Below, in pieces: positions 1 to 7,626 of a DNA stretch of 54,501 nt (position 1 is its first letter; each line of letters opens with the position of its first letter). The position numbers were made by a program, and so were the translations under genes. Location: assembly GCF_003288815.1 (NCBI RefSeq), contig NZ_NHYM01000012.1, forward strand, positions 1 through 54,501, read 5' to 3'. The notes below the pieces were generated by a model that saw only the letters and a program-made list of their open reading frames with translations, made no database searches and was not told where the DNA came from. This DNA is from Helicobacter sp. 16-1353 (GTDB lineage Bacteria; Campylobacterota; Campylobacteria; Campylobacterales; Helicobacteraceae).

Positions 1-290
1 CTAGTTTTTTAAAGATTCTAGTTTTTCTTTAAAACTAAAGTTTATTGAAATATATTTGGAGATTCTTATCCTAGTAATTAAAATAGAAGAATCCCACTTG
101 ATAATAGGAGATATTAAGATTTAATATTTCTAATATTAAGATTTAATTACAACTTTAAGATTAATTTTTAACTTTGAGATTCTAGATAAAGATGGCTGGA
201 ATCTTAAAGTTATTTTTGATTATTAGAATCTTAGCTTATGGGTAAATCTTTTAGTTTTAGATACATTAATCTAATGTTAGGATTCCAAGC
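1..290 (-). repeat. Dispersed hairpin repeat, copy at window start (inverted)
   Basis: Read on the minus strand, this stretch follows the same order of blocks as the 275-bp units at 22791-23340. It opens with GGAATCCT and ATTAGATTAAT, then AGATTT-CCC-ATAAG, then a hairpin with arms at 177-185 and 196-204, then a block ending in TTTAAAGAAAAACTAGAAT. The hairpin arms are AGATTCTAG and its partner with one G-T wobble. An extra stretch between about 60 and 175 is absent from the tandem units. The element abuts the 3' end of the HTH gene, just as the other copies abut a prepilin gene. Its function is unknown. Confidence 0.65.
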
Positions 291-487
291 TCTTCGATTT
301 TTTCCCTTATCGCTTTATATTTTTTTAGCTCTATATAATTAAGTAAATAGCTTTTCACCCAATAGGGAATATTCTTATTTGAACCCCAATTATTTACACT
401 CTGTTGGCTTATGCCTATCATTTGTGCAAATTCTTTTTTACTTAGATTTGCTTTTGCTAATAAAATTTTTAATTCTCTTTGGTCCAT
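266..487 (-). CDS. Small HTH (XRE/Cro-like) DNA-binding protein
   Basis: This 73-residue protein has an N-terminal helix-turn-helix at about residues 10-40. It includes LSKKEFAQMIGISQQSVNNW, with the typical helix-turn-recognition-helix spacing of XRE/Cro repressors, followed by a short basic C-terminal tail. It probably acts as a transcriptional repressor in the cytoplasm. No strong Shine-Dalgarno is visible before the ATG. Two 16-bp near-palindromes at 533-548 and 565-580 lie in its upstream region, which suggests autoregulation and control of the divergent small ORF at 664. The 3' end runs into a dispersed repeat. The family call is good; the target genes are inferred. Confidence 0.7.
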   Translation of the reverse strand: MDQRELKILLAKANLSKKEFAQMIGISQQSVNNWGSNKNIPYWVKSYLLNYIELKKYKAIREKIEELGILTLD

Positions 488-532
488 AACACATTAATCA
501 GCAAAAAGTATTCCTTATTATAATATTAAAAT

Positions 533-580
533 ATACTCTATAGATTATATAAATAAATAAAAATATACTATAAATAGTAT
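533..580. promoter_or_regulatory. Pair of 16-bp palindromic operator candidates
   Basis: Positions 533-548 read ATACTCTATAGATTAT and 565-580 read ATACTATAAATAGTAT. The second has perfect ATACTA/TAGTAT arms. The two start 32 bp apart, about three helical turns, in the divergent region between the HTH gene and the ORF at 664. Spacing, similarity and position fit operators for a dimeric XRE repressor. The binding protein is inferred, and AT-rich DNA makes chance palindromes fairly common. Confidence 0.4.
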
Positions 581-663
581 AAATTAATAAAATATTAAGT
601 TATTAAAATTATAATTTCACATTATTTTTTAATATTAAATTTTCTAAAAAAGGCTTGGAATAT

Positions 664-828
664 ATGGCAAAAGAGTTGGTTAGTAATATCGTAGTAAAAA
701 AACACGCTAAAGATAAAAAATGTACTGATGAATTTCAAAAACTACGAAATCTAGCATTAGAGCTAAAAAATATGCAATTACAGGTTATAAAAGACTTAAA
801 TAAAAAAGAATTAATAAAAGAGATATAA
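664..828 (+). CDS. Hypothetical 54-residue protein
   Basis: An ATG-initiated ORF of 54 codons encodes a lysine-rich, helix-prone, soluble small protein (MAKELVSNIVV at the N terminus, ending KKELIKEI). The Shine-Dalgarno is weak (AAAAAAGG, about 8 nt upstream). It is divergent from the HTH gene and shares its candidate operator region, so it could be a regulated partner. I recognise no domain. The ORF is short and could be spurious in DNA this AT-rich. Confidence 0.35.
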   Translation: MAKELVSNIVVKKHAKDKKCTDEFQKLRNLALELKNMQLQVIKDLNKKELIKEI

Positions 829-947
829 AATATTTTATATAAAATCATATAATTAACTTTATAGTATCAATATAAACTTATAGACTTTTTATCAATAATA
901 TGCTATATTTGCCAAATAATTTATTTTATAAAATATAAGGAGCAAAT

Positions 948-2774
948 ATGAAACATTTATTTCAAACTGAAATCAATCAATTATTAGACTTAATGATAAA
1001 TTCGCTTTATTCAAATAAAGAGATTTTTTTGCGTGAGCTTATATCGAACGCATCGGATGCACTAGATAAGCTAAATTATCTAACACTTAGTAATGATAAA
1101 TTTAAAACATTGGATTTTAAACCACAAATAAACATCTCATTCAATGAAGAAAAGGGAATCTTAACTATTGAAGATAATGGCATTGGTATGAGTGAAAAGG
1201 AGCTAATCGACAATCTAGGAACAATCGCAAAATCTGGCACTAAAAGCTTTCTAAATGCTTTGAGTGGCGATAAGAAAAAAGATTCTATGTTAATTGGGCA
1301 ATTTGGCGTAGGATTCTATTCTAGCTTTATGGTAGCAGATAAGGTTGTAGTAATCTCCAAAAAAGCATTAAATAAAAAAGCGTTTTCTTGGATTAGTGAT
1401 GGAAAAGGCGAATATGAGATTAAGGAATGCGTAAAAGACACATTTGGGACAAAAATCGATATTTATCTAAAAGATGATTCCAAAGAATTTGCAAATCGAT
1501 GGAGAATTGAAAGTTTAGTTAAAAAATATTCCGACCATATCGCATTTCCAATTATCCTAAGCTACGATGAAAAGAAAACAGGCGAAGATAAAAAAGAAGA
1601 AATAGTCCATAAAGAAGAGCAGATAAATAAAGCAAAAGCATTATGGAAAATACCAAAGAATGAATTGAAAGATGAGGATTATATAGAATTTTATCAAAAT
1701 CTTAGCCACGAAAATACAAAGCCACTTAGTTGGATTCACAATCAAGTGGAGGGCTCATTAGAATATACTACATTATTTTATATCCCATCTAGAGCACCTT
1801 TTGATTTATTTAGGGTTGATTATCAATCAGGCGTGAAGCTATATGTTAAACGCGTTTTTATTACAGATAATGACAAAGAGCTTTTACCGCAATATCTACG
1901 ATTTGTGCGGGGGATTATAGATAGCGAGGATTTACCGCTAAATGTAAGTCGCGAGATTTTACAACAAAATAAGATTCTAGCAAATATAAAATCTGCCTCC
2001 ACAAAGAAAATATTGAGCGAAATAGAGAGAATCTCAAATGATGAAGAAAAGTATAAAACATTTTATAAAGAGTTTGGAAAGCTAATAAAAGAAGGGCTTT
2101 ATAGTGATTTTGAAAATAAAGATAGATTATTAAATCTATGTAGATTTGATACAACACAAGGGGAATTTGTATCGCTTAAAGCCTACAAAGACCGCGCAAA
2201 AGACAATAATATATATTATATTATAGGTAATGAATTGGAATTGCTTAAAAATTCTCCATTACTTGAAAAATATACAAAAGATAATATTGAGGTTTTACTT
2301 TTAAATGATGAGGTTGATAGCTTTATAATGCCGTCTCTTGGTGAGTTTGAGGGAATGAGTTTTAAAAATGTAAGTGAAGATGAAAGCAAAGATGACATTA
2401 GCGAAGAAATAAAAACAGAGTATAAAAATTTACTTGATAATATAAAGGAGATTCTAGATACAAAAATCAAAGAAGTGAGATTATCAAATAGATTGGACAA
2501 ATCGCCGACTTGCGTTATAAGCGAGGGGTCAAATCCAATGATGGAGCAGCTTATGCGACAAATGGGACAGGAAGTAAAGGAATCTGCCCCGATTTTTGAG
2601 ATAAACCCAAATAATGATATTATCAAAAAGCTTAATAACATCGATGATAAGGAGAAATTAAGCGATATAGTATATATTTTATTTGATAATGCAAAATTAT
2701 TAGAAAAAGGTGCATTAAGCGATGCAAGCGAGTTTTCAAAAAGGATTAATAAATTAGTAGAGATGAGTATTTAG
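948..2774 (+). CDS. htpG: Hsp90-family chaperone HtpG
   Basis: HtpG is a cytosolic ATP-dependent dimeric chaperone. The 608-residue product is close to the family's usual length. The N-terminal GHKL ATPase domain is intact, with the ExxxNxxDA box at residues 30-38 (E30, N34, D37), DNGIGM near 80, and a GQFGVGFYSSF lid motif near 120. A middle domain with the conserved RGIIDSEDLPLNVSRE signature and a C-terminal dimerisation region follow. The ATG has a good AAGGAG site. The gene stands alone, with a short AT-rich inverted repeat just downstream (arms 2776-2782 and 2787-2793). I see no HAIR- or CIRCE-like operator upstream. Confidence 0.98.
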   Translation: MKHLFQTEINQLLDLMINSLYSNKEIFLRELISNASDALDKLNYLTLSNDKFKTLDFKPQINISFNEEKGILTIEDNGIGMSEKELIDNLGTIAKSGTKSFLNALSGDKKKDSMLIGQFGVGFYSSFMVADKVVVISKKALNKKAFSWISDGKGEYEIKECVKDTFGTKIDIYLKDDSKEFANRWRIESLVKKYSDHIAFPIILSYDEKKTGEDKKEEIVHKEEQINKAKALWKIPKNELKDEDYIEFYQNLSHENTKPLSWIHNQVEGSLEYTTLFYIPSRAPFDLFRVDYQSGVKLYVKRVFITDNDKELLPQYLRFVRGIIDSEDLPLNVSREILQQNKILANIKSASTKKILSEIERISNDEEKYKTFYKEFGKLIKEGLYSDFENKDRLLNLCRFDTTQGEFVSLKAYKDRAKDNNIYYIIGNELELLKNSPLLEKYTKDNIEVLLLNDEVDSFIMPSLGEFEGMSFKNVSEDESKDDISEEIKTEYKNLLDNIKEILDTKIKEVRLSNRLDKSPTCVISEGSNPMMEQLMRQMGQEVKESAPIFEINPNNDIIKKLNNIDDKEKLSDIVYILFDNAKLLEKGALSDASEFSKRINKLVEMSI

Positions 2775-2837
2775 TTTGTTTTTATTAAAACAAGGCTAGA
2801 ATCCCATTTCAATAATCTAAATTTTTAAAGGACATAA

Positions 2838-3569
2838 ATGATTAAAAAAATATTATTAATATCGGCTCTTATGCTTGGTGTTGCTTTTGGAGCTACATTT
2901 GATGATAATATAAAGAATCTCATAGAAAAACAAACAGGAACAAAAGTTAAAATAGTAAAAAATATAAGCCTAAAAGATAATAAAGATTTAAAACTCATTC
3001 TTGTAGAAATCATTGATAATGCACAGAGAATCCCAATGTTTGCAACAAAAGATGGAAGTATGATAATAGGATTATCGAATATACTTTTTACAAGCTCAAA
3101 AGCTGATGAAGAATTAATACTAAAAGCTACAGATGAGGCTTCCGCACATAATGAAAGTAGCCAAAAAATCGCAGCGGGGAATCTAATACAAACATTGAAA
3201 CCAGAACAATATATAAGTTTAAAATCATCTGCAAAGAATCCAAAAACATATTTCATCATATCCGACCCAAATTGTGGATATTGCAGAGAAGAACTTAAAA
3301 ATATTAATGATAGATTAAAAACTCATAATGTAAATATAGTTATGGTTGGGATACTTGGCGAAGATTCGCTTAAAAAAGCCGCTTATGTAATGAGTAAGGT
3401 TAATAGCCAAATGAGCCAAAAAGATAAATTAAATGTGCTACAAGAGGTTTTTTCCTCTAATTTTAAAGCTCCAAAAACAATCGATACTTCTGCCATTCAA
3501 AAAACCACAGAATCTTTATTTAAAACAGGCGTTATTCAAGGCGTTCCTTTTATATACGAAAGTAAATAA
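2838..3569 (+). CDS. Periplasmic DsbC/DsbG-like thioredoxin-fold protein
   Basis: This 243-residue protein has an N-terminal signal peptide (cleavage probably after GVAFGA, about residue 19). A thioredoxin fold with a CGYC redox motif at C146-C149 follows, and a cis-proline motif GVP is present at P237. The N-terminal ~110 residues resemble the dimerisation region of DsbC/DsbG proteins, so it probably acts in periplasmic disulfide isomerisation or reduction. The protein ends only six residues after the cis-proline, whereas DsbC-type proteins usually carry a further helix, so the C terminus looks short. An overlapping frame stays open to 3618, which leaves room for a frameshift. It sits alone between htpG and clpB. 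Confidence 0.75.
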   Translation: MIKKILLISALMLGVAFGATFDDNIKNLIEKQTGTKVKIVKNISLKDNKDLKLILVEIIDNAQRIPMFATKDGSMIIGLSNILFTSSKADEELILKATDEASAHNESSQKIAAGNLIQTLKPEQYISLKSSAKNPKTYFIISDPNCGYCREELKNINDRLKTHNVNIVMVGILGEDSLKKAAYVMSKVNSQMSQKDKLNVLQEVFSSNFKAPKTIDTSAIQKTTESLFKTGVIQGVPFIYESK

Positions 3570-3578
3570 TAAAGATAT

Positions 3579-3614
3579 TTTTTATTACTCGGCTTTAATA
3601 GTCGAGAATAAAAA
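3579..3614 (+). terminator. Possible terminator after the DsbC-like gene
   Basis: The arms TTTTTATT-A-CTCG (3579-3591) and CGAGAATAAAAA (3603-3614) pair with one bulged A around an 11-nt loop. It lies just after the stop codon of the DsbC-like gene. No clear T-tract follows, so this is a weak call. Confidence 0.35.
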
Positions 3615-3706
3615 GTAGAATCCCACTTACAATTTCGCAAATCCCAATAAATTATTTTTAGCAATTATTATTTTATAGTGCTAATTTATAATAGTGTTAT
3701 TATTAA

Positions 3707-3736
3707 CTTGACAATAATAGACTAAAGTTATATAAT
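3707..3736 (+). promoter_or_regulatory. clpB promoter overlapped by HspR (HAIR-like) operator
   Basis: TTGACA at 3708-3713 and TATAAT at 3731-3736 are separated by 17 bp, a full consensus sigma-70 promoter. Overlapping the -35 box is CTTGACA-N7-ACTAAAG (3707-3727), which matches the HAIR consensus CTTGAGT-N7-ACTCAAG at 11 of 14 positions. HspR is known to repress chaperone genes through HAIR, including clpB in actinobacteria, and HspR operates in Helicobacter and Campylobacter. Upstream, TAGTGCTAA (3675-3683) and TAGTGTTA (3692-3699) resemble CIRCE half-sites, but they are direct rather than inverted. Repression by HspR is an inference. Confidence 0.7.
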
Positions 3737-3785
3737 ACTTCCATATATAATATATTTATATAGCATATAATCAAAGGAGAAGATT

Positions 3786-6365
3786 ATGAATATCATCGAA
3801 AAATTAACAAATCAATTTAGAGAAACACTAGATAATGCCGTTGCACTAGCATTGAATAATAAAAATCAAGAAGTGGATTGCGGGCATTTAGCACTTGCCT
3901 TAGCGGTAAATTCTAATTCTATTTTAAATGTCGCACTTAATGCTATGAATGTCGATAAAGAGGCTTTGGCTTTGGAGCTAAAAAGCCTAGTTGAGAGCTA
4001 TCCTAAGAGTTCAAGTGTTAGCAAGGAAAATATAAGCATATCTAAGAATCTGCTTGATAGCATTAATGAAGCAAATGGATATGCCATAAACAATGGAGAT
4101 TCTTTTATTTCGCTTGATTCTTGGATTATTGCGAATCTTAGTAGGATCCCAAAACTAAATGAAATCTTTAAAAAATATCTTGATATTAATGAGCTTAAAA
4201 AAACCCTAGAAACTATGCGTGGCGGAGCAAAAATAGAATCTAATAGCGGTGATGAGAATCTGCAGAGCTTGGAGAAATTTGGCATTGACTTAACCAAAAA
4301 GGCGTTGGAAGGGAAGCTAGACCCAATAATTGGACGAGATGAGGAAATCACTAGAATGATGCAGATTCTAATTAGAAAAACGAAAAATAATCCTATTTTG
4401 CTTGGTGAACCCGGTGTTGGGAAAACGGCAGTTGTGGAGGGTTTAGCACAAAGAATTGTTAAAAAAGATGTGCCACTTTCCTTGCAAAATAAACGCATTA
4501 TTGCCCTTGATATGAGTTCATTAATCGCTGGGGCGAAATATCGGGGTGAGTTTGAGGATAGGCTCAAAAATGTCGTAAATGAGGTCAAAAAAAGTGGAAA
4601 TGTGATTTTATTTATCGATGAGATTCACACAATTGTAGGTGCTGGGGCGAGTGAGGGCTCGATGGATGCAGCAAATATCCTAAAACCCGCTTTAGCACGA
4701 GGTGAAATGCATACTATTGGGGCAACGACTTTGAAAGAATATCGCAAGTATTTTGAAAAAGATATGGCGTTGCAGAGGCGATTCCAGCCAATTAGCTTAG
4801 ATGAGCCAAGCGAAGCGGAAGCACTCCATATGCTTCGAGGCATAAAAGAAAAGTTAGAATCTCATCATAATGTAAGCATATTAGATTCTGCTTTAGTGGC
4901 TGCTGTGCGGTTATCATCTCGCTATATTGTGGATAGATTTTTACCTGATAAGGCGATTGATTTAATCGATGAAGCGGCAAGTGAGATTCGTATGCAAATA
5001 GAATCTTTACCAACCGAATTACTAAATATTAGGCGAAAAATAGAGAATTTAGAGGTTGAAAAAGAAGCCTTAAATATGGAAAAAACAAGCAATAAAGATA
5101 GAATAGATGAAATAATAAGAGAGTTAGAAAATGCTAAAGAAGAGCAAACCAAATTAGAAGCTAGATTTAAAAATGAAAAAGCCATTTTTGAGGAAATCGC
5201 AAAGATAAAAAGCCAAATAGATTCCTATAAAACAGAATCCGAACTAGCAAAGCGAAATGGCGATTATAACAAGGCTGCAGAGATTGACTATGGCAAGATT
5301 CCAGATTTAGAATCTAAAAATAAAGAATTAGATTTAAAATGGGAAAATATGACAAAAGAGGGAACTTTACTAAAAAATGCTGTAACAGAAGAAAGTATCG
5401 CTGAAGTTATAAGTAAATGGACAAAGATTCCTGTTAAAAAAATGCTCTCCAGCGACAAGGAAAAAATCCTAAACATAGAGGCCGAATTGCAAAAATCCGT
5501 AATCGGGCAAGATGAGGCAATTAATGCGATTTCTAAAGCTATAAAGCGAAATAAAGCGGGTTTAGGAGCATTAAATCGCCCAATAGGAAGCTTTCTATTT
5601 CTTGGCCCAACAGGCGTGGGAAAAACACAGAGTGCGAAAAGTTTGGCAAATTTCTTATTTGATAGCCAAAAAAATCTAATTCGAATCGATATGAGCGAAT
5701 ATATGGAGAAACACGCCGTAAGTCGTCTTGTAGGTGCCCCTCCGGGCTATGTGGGCTATGAAGAGGGTGGACAGCTAACAGAGGCAGTTCGTAGAAAGCC
5801 TTATAGCGTCGTGCTTTTCGATGAGATTGAGAAAGCTCATCCAGATGTGTTCAATGTCCTTTTGCAAGTGCTAGATGATGGGCGATTGACCGATAATAAG
5901 GGCGTTGTAGTGGATTTTAAAAATACGATTATAATCCTAACTTCAAATATCGCAAGTGATAAGATTATGGAGCTAGAATCTAAAGAGGATAGGAAAAATG
6001 CCGTTACAGATGAATTGAAACATTATTTCAAACCAGAGTTTCTAAATCGCCTTGATGATATTGTGATATTTAATCCATTAAGCAAAGATGAGATTGTAAA
6101 AATCGTGGATATTATGTTTGATGAAATAGCAAAAAAAGCAATAACTAAAAACATAAAAATCTCCATCACTCCACCAGCAAAGGAGCTAATCGCAGAGATA
6201 GGATTTGACCCGATATTTGGGGCTAGACCGCTAAAACGAGCATTGCAAGAAAAGGTTGAGGATTTATTATCAGTGATGATTCTAAAAGATGAGGTAAAGG
6301 ATAATACAAGTGTTATATTTGACGCAAAAGATGGTGAGATTATCGCAAAAACTAGCAATGCTTAG
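3786..6365 (+). CDS. clpB: ATP-dependent disaggregase ClpB
   Basis: ClpB is a hexameric AAA+ disaggregase that works with DnaK to rescue aggregated protein. The 859-residue product has an N-domain (about 1-145), NBD1 with Walker A GEPGVGKT near residue 206 and Walker B LFIDEIH, a coiled-coil middle domain (about 405-525), and NBD2 with GPTGVGKT near residue 605. A C-terminal D2-small domain with GARPLKRA follows. The ATG follows AAAGGAGA. A strong promoter with an HspR-like operator precedes it and a hairpin terminator follows at 6381, so it is a single-gene transcription unit. Confidence 0.98.
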   Translation: MNIIEKLTNQFRETLDNAVALALNNKNQEVDCGHLALALAVNSNSILNVALNAMNVDKEALALELKSLVESYPKSSSVSKENISISKNLLDSINEANGYAINNGDSFISLDSWIIANLSRIPKLNEIFKKYLDINELKKTLETMRGGAKIESNSGDENLQSLEKFGIDLTKKALEGKLDPIIGRDEEITRMMQILIRKTKNNPILLGEPGVGKTAVVEGLAQRIVKKDVPLSLQNKRIIALDMSSLIAGAKYRGEFEDRLKNVVNEVKKSGNVILFIDEIHTIVGAGASEGSMDAANILKPALARGEMHTIGATTLKEYRKYFEKDMALQRRFQPISLDEPSEAEALHMLRGIKEKLESHHNVSILDSALVAAVRLSSRYIVDRFLPDKAIDLIDEAASEIRMQIESLPTELLNIRRKIENLEVEKEALNMEKTSNKDRIDEIIRELENAKEEQTKLEARFKNEKAIFEEIAKIKSQIDSYKTESELAKRNGDYNKAAEIDYGKIPDLESKNKELDLKWENMTKEGTLLKNAVTEESIAEVISKWTKIPVKKMLSSDKEKILNIEAELQKSVIGQDEAINAISKAIKRNKAGLGALNRPIGSFLFLGPTGVGKTQSAKSLANFLFDSQKNLIRIDMSEYMEKHAVSRLVGAPPGYVGYEEGGQLTEAVRRKPYSVVLFDEIEKAHPDVFNVLLQVLDDGRLTDNKGVVVDFKNTIIILTSNIASDKIMELESKEDRKNAVTDELKHYFKPEFLNRLDDIVIFNPLSKDEIVKIVDIMFDEIAKKAITKNIKISITPPAKELIAEIGFDPIFGARPLKRALQEKVEDLLSVMILKDEVKDNTSVIFDAKDGEIIAKTSNA

Positions 6366-6380
6366 ATATTTAACAACTAG

Positions 6381-6414
6381 GATTTTCCTTAAAAGAGTTT
6401 CTTTTAAGGAAATC
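6381..6414 (+). terminator. Terminator hairpin after clpB
   Basis: GATTTTCCTTAAAAG (6381-6395) pairs with CTTTTAAGGAAATC (6401-6414) with one bulged T and a 5-nt loop. It starts 15 bp after the clpB stop codon. The stem is strong, but the T-run lies inside the arm rather than after it. Confidence 0.6.
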
Positions 6415-6501
6415 TAAATGAAAGATTAAGCAATCTACTAATTTTATTTATAGCTTAGGTTTTATGGGATAAAAATTAGGATTTTTAAGAAAAAAGTGCA
6501 T

Positions 6502-6540
6502 AAAAAAAGGGAGATAAACTAAAATTTAATTTATCTCCCC
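6502..6540 (-). terminator. Terminator for the Abi_2 gene
   Basis: On the minus strand GGGAGATAAA pairs with TTTATCTCCC (6530-6539 and 6509-6518) around an 11-nt loop and is followed at once by a run of seven T (6502-6508). It lies 11 bp after the stop of the minus-strand Abi_2 gene and is a canonical intrinsic terminator. A second hairpin, AAATGCC/GGCATTT (6544-6562), spans the stop codon itself. Confidence 0.8.
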
Positions 6541-6550
6541 GCTAAATGCC

Positions 6551-7510
6551 TCAATGGCATTTTTGGTCAATATGAAATGCTATCTGTTGTTTTATTATAT
6601 TATGCTTAAAAAGATAAAATATAATCTTATGAATCGCTAAAAATCTTGAATATAAAAAATTATTATTAGCAAAATATTCCTTATGTCGAATGCATTGCTT
6701 AAAAAACCATTTAATATTACTTCTTTTCATATTTATCATTTTTTCACTTCTACAGAGTCGATTAAAAAGCCATATTAAAGCTATGCAATCGTGGAAAAAT
6801 GGATTATTGAGAATCTTTACTCTCGTATTTTTTGAAATACTAGGGATATTTGCCACTAATCTTTGTATCTTTTTATCTGGCTTAAAGTTTTTATTGTATG
6901 GGATTCTTATAGTGTTAAGCATACAATTATTATGTGCTGCTCCATTTCGTAGCATTCTAACGGAATATGCTAATGAATAAAATTCTTGATAATTTTTAAC
7001 TTGATATGTATCAATATAGAATTTATAAAAGCGTAAAAAATCACCAAAACTTAGAATCTCCATAAGATTCCACGAAGCAAAATTATTTTGATATTTTTCT
7101 ACCAAATTTCTAACAAATGAATTTGTTATAGCCCTCTTATTGATATTTTCTTTTATTGATTTATGAGTATTGAAAAATAATTCAACAATGTCATATCCAT
7201 TTTCTTCATTATTTTCGCTTATGTGTGCATTTAGATTCGCCTTAAGTAAATGCTCTATATCAAGGCTTATTTCCAAAATAATTCTTCTTAGATACATATC
7301 CAGCAATGAAAACTCAACTAAATGTGCAAAATCAATATTTTTATAACCCTGTGGATATTTTTCATAATTCTTAAGATAAGATTTAATCTTAAAAAAATAA
7401 TTGTTATTTTTAAGGAATGCAATCGCTTTTTCTTTATCGTATATGTTAAATATTACACCCAATGATTGTAGATAATCTACTTGCTCAATGGTATTTAACT
7501 TATGTTTCAT
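6551..7510 (-). CDS. Abi_2 family (AbiD/AbiF-like) abortive-infection protein, HEPN type
   Basis: This 319-residue protein matches the Abi_2 (AbiD/AbiF) family. It has the N-terminal LNTIEQVDYLQSLGV region, the DMYLRRIILEISLDIEHLLKA helix and the conserved RMLRNGAAHNN segment. That segment contains R188-x4-H193, the HEPN ribonuclease motif. Members of this family block phage growth by cleaving RNA and shutting down the host cell. The gene is a solitary minus-strand unit next to a split pentapeptide-repeat gene and forms part of an accessory patch between clpB and envelope genes. Its terminator is strong. The upstream 116 bp hold an inverted repeat ATTAAGAT/ATCTTAAT (7528-7561). No protein antitoxin is visible, so a non-coding RNA partner is possible but unproven. 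Confidence 0.8.
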   Translation of the reverse strand: MKHKLNTIEQVDYLQSLGVIFNIYDKEKAIAFLKNNNYFFKIKSYLKNYEKYPQGYKNIDFAHLVEFSLLDMYLRRIILEISLDIEHLLKANLNAHISENNEENGYDIVELFFNTHKSIKENINKRAITNSFVRNLVEKYQNNFASWNLMEILSFGDFLRFYKFYIDTYQVKNYQEFYSLAYSVRMLRNGAAHNNCMLNTIRIPYNKNFKPDKKIQRLVANIPSISKNTRVKILNNPFFHDCIALIWLFNRLCRSEKMINMKRSNIKWFFKQCIRHKEYFANNNFLYSRFLAIHKIIFYLFKHNIIKQQIAFHIDQKCH

Positions 7511-7626
7511 ATTATCCCTTATTGCCTATTAAGATGAGATTCTATAATTTTCTATCTTAATTTTTTAAGATTCTTTAATTTCTATGATTTTGATATAAAC
7601 CAAATCCAAACATTATCACCTAAAAT

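Noticed and set aside
2216-2641. Long antisense ORFs within htpG, clpB and other genes
   Set aside because: They lie opposite well-supported genes, are rich in Ser/Leu/Phe as expected for reverse-strand shadows of AT-rich coding DNA, and lack ribosome sites.
3433-3618. Frameshifted C-terminal extension of the DsbC-like protein
   Set aside because: The overlapping frame would extend the protein past its short end, but its sequence does not resemble the expected DsbC helix and it includes the terminator-like hairpin.
3675-3699. Complete CIRCE (HrcA) operator upstream of clpB
   Set aside because: The two TAGTGCTAA-like sequences are direct repeats without the inverted half, so only half-sites can be claimed.
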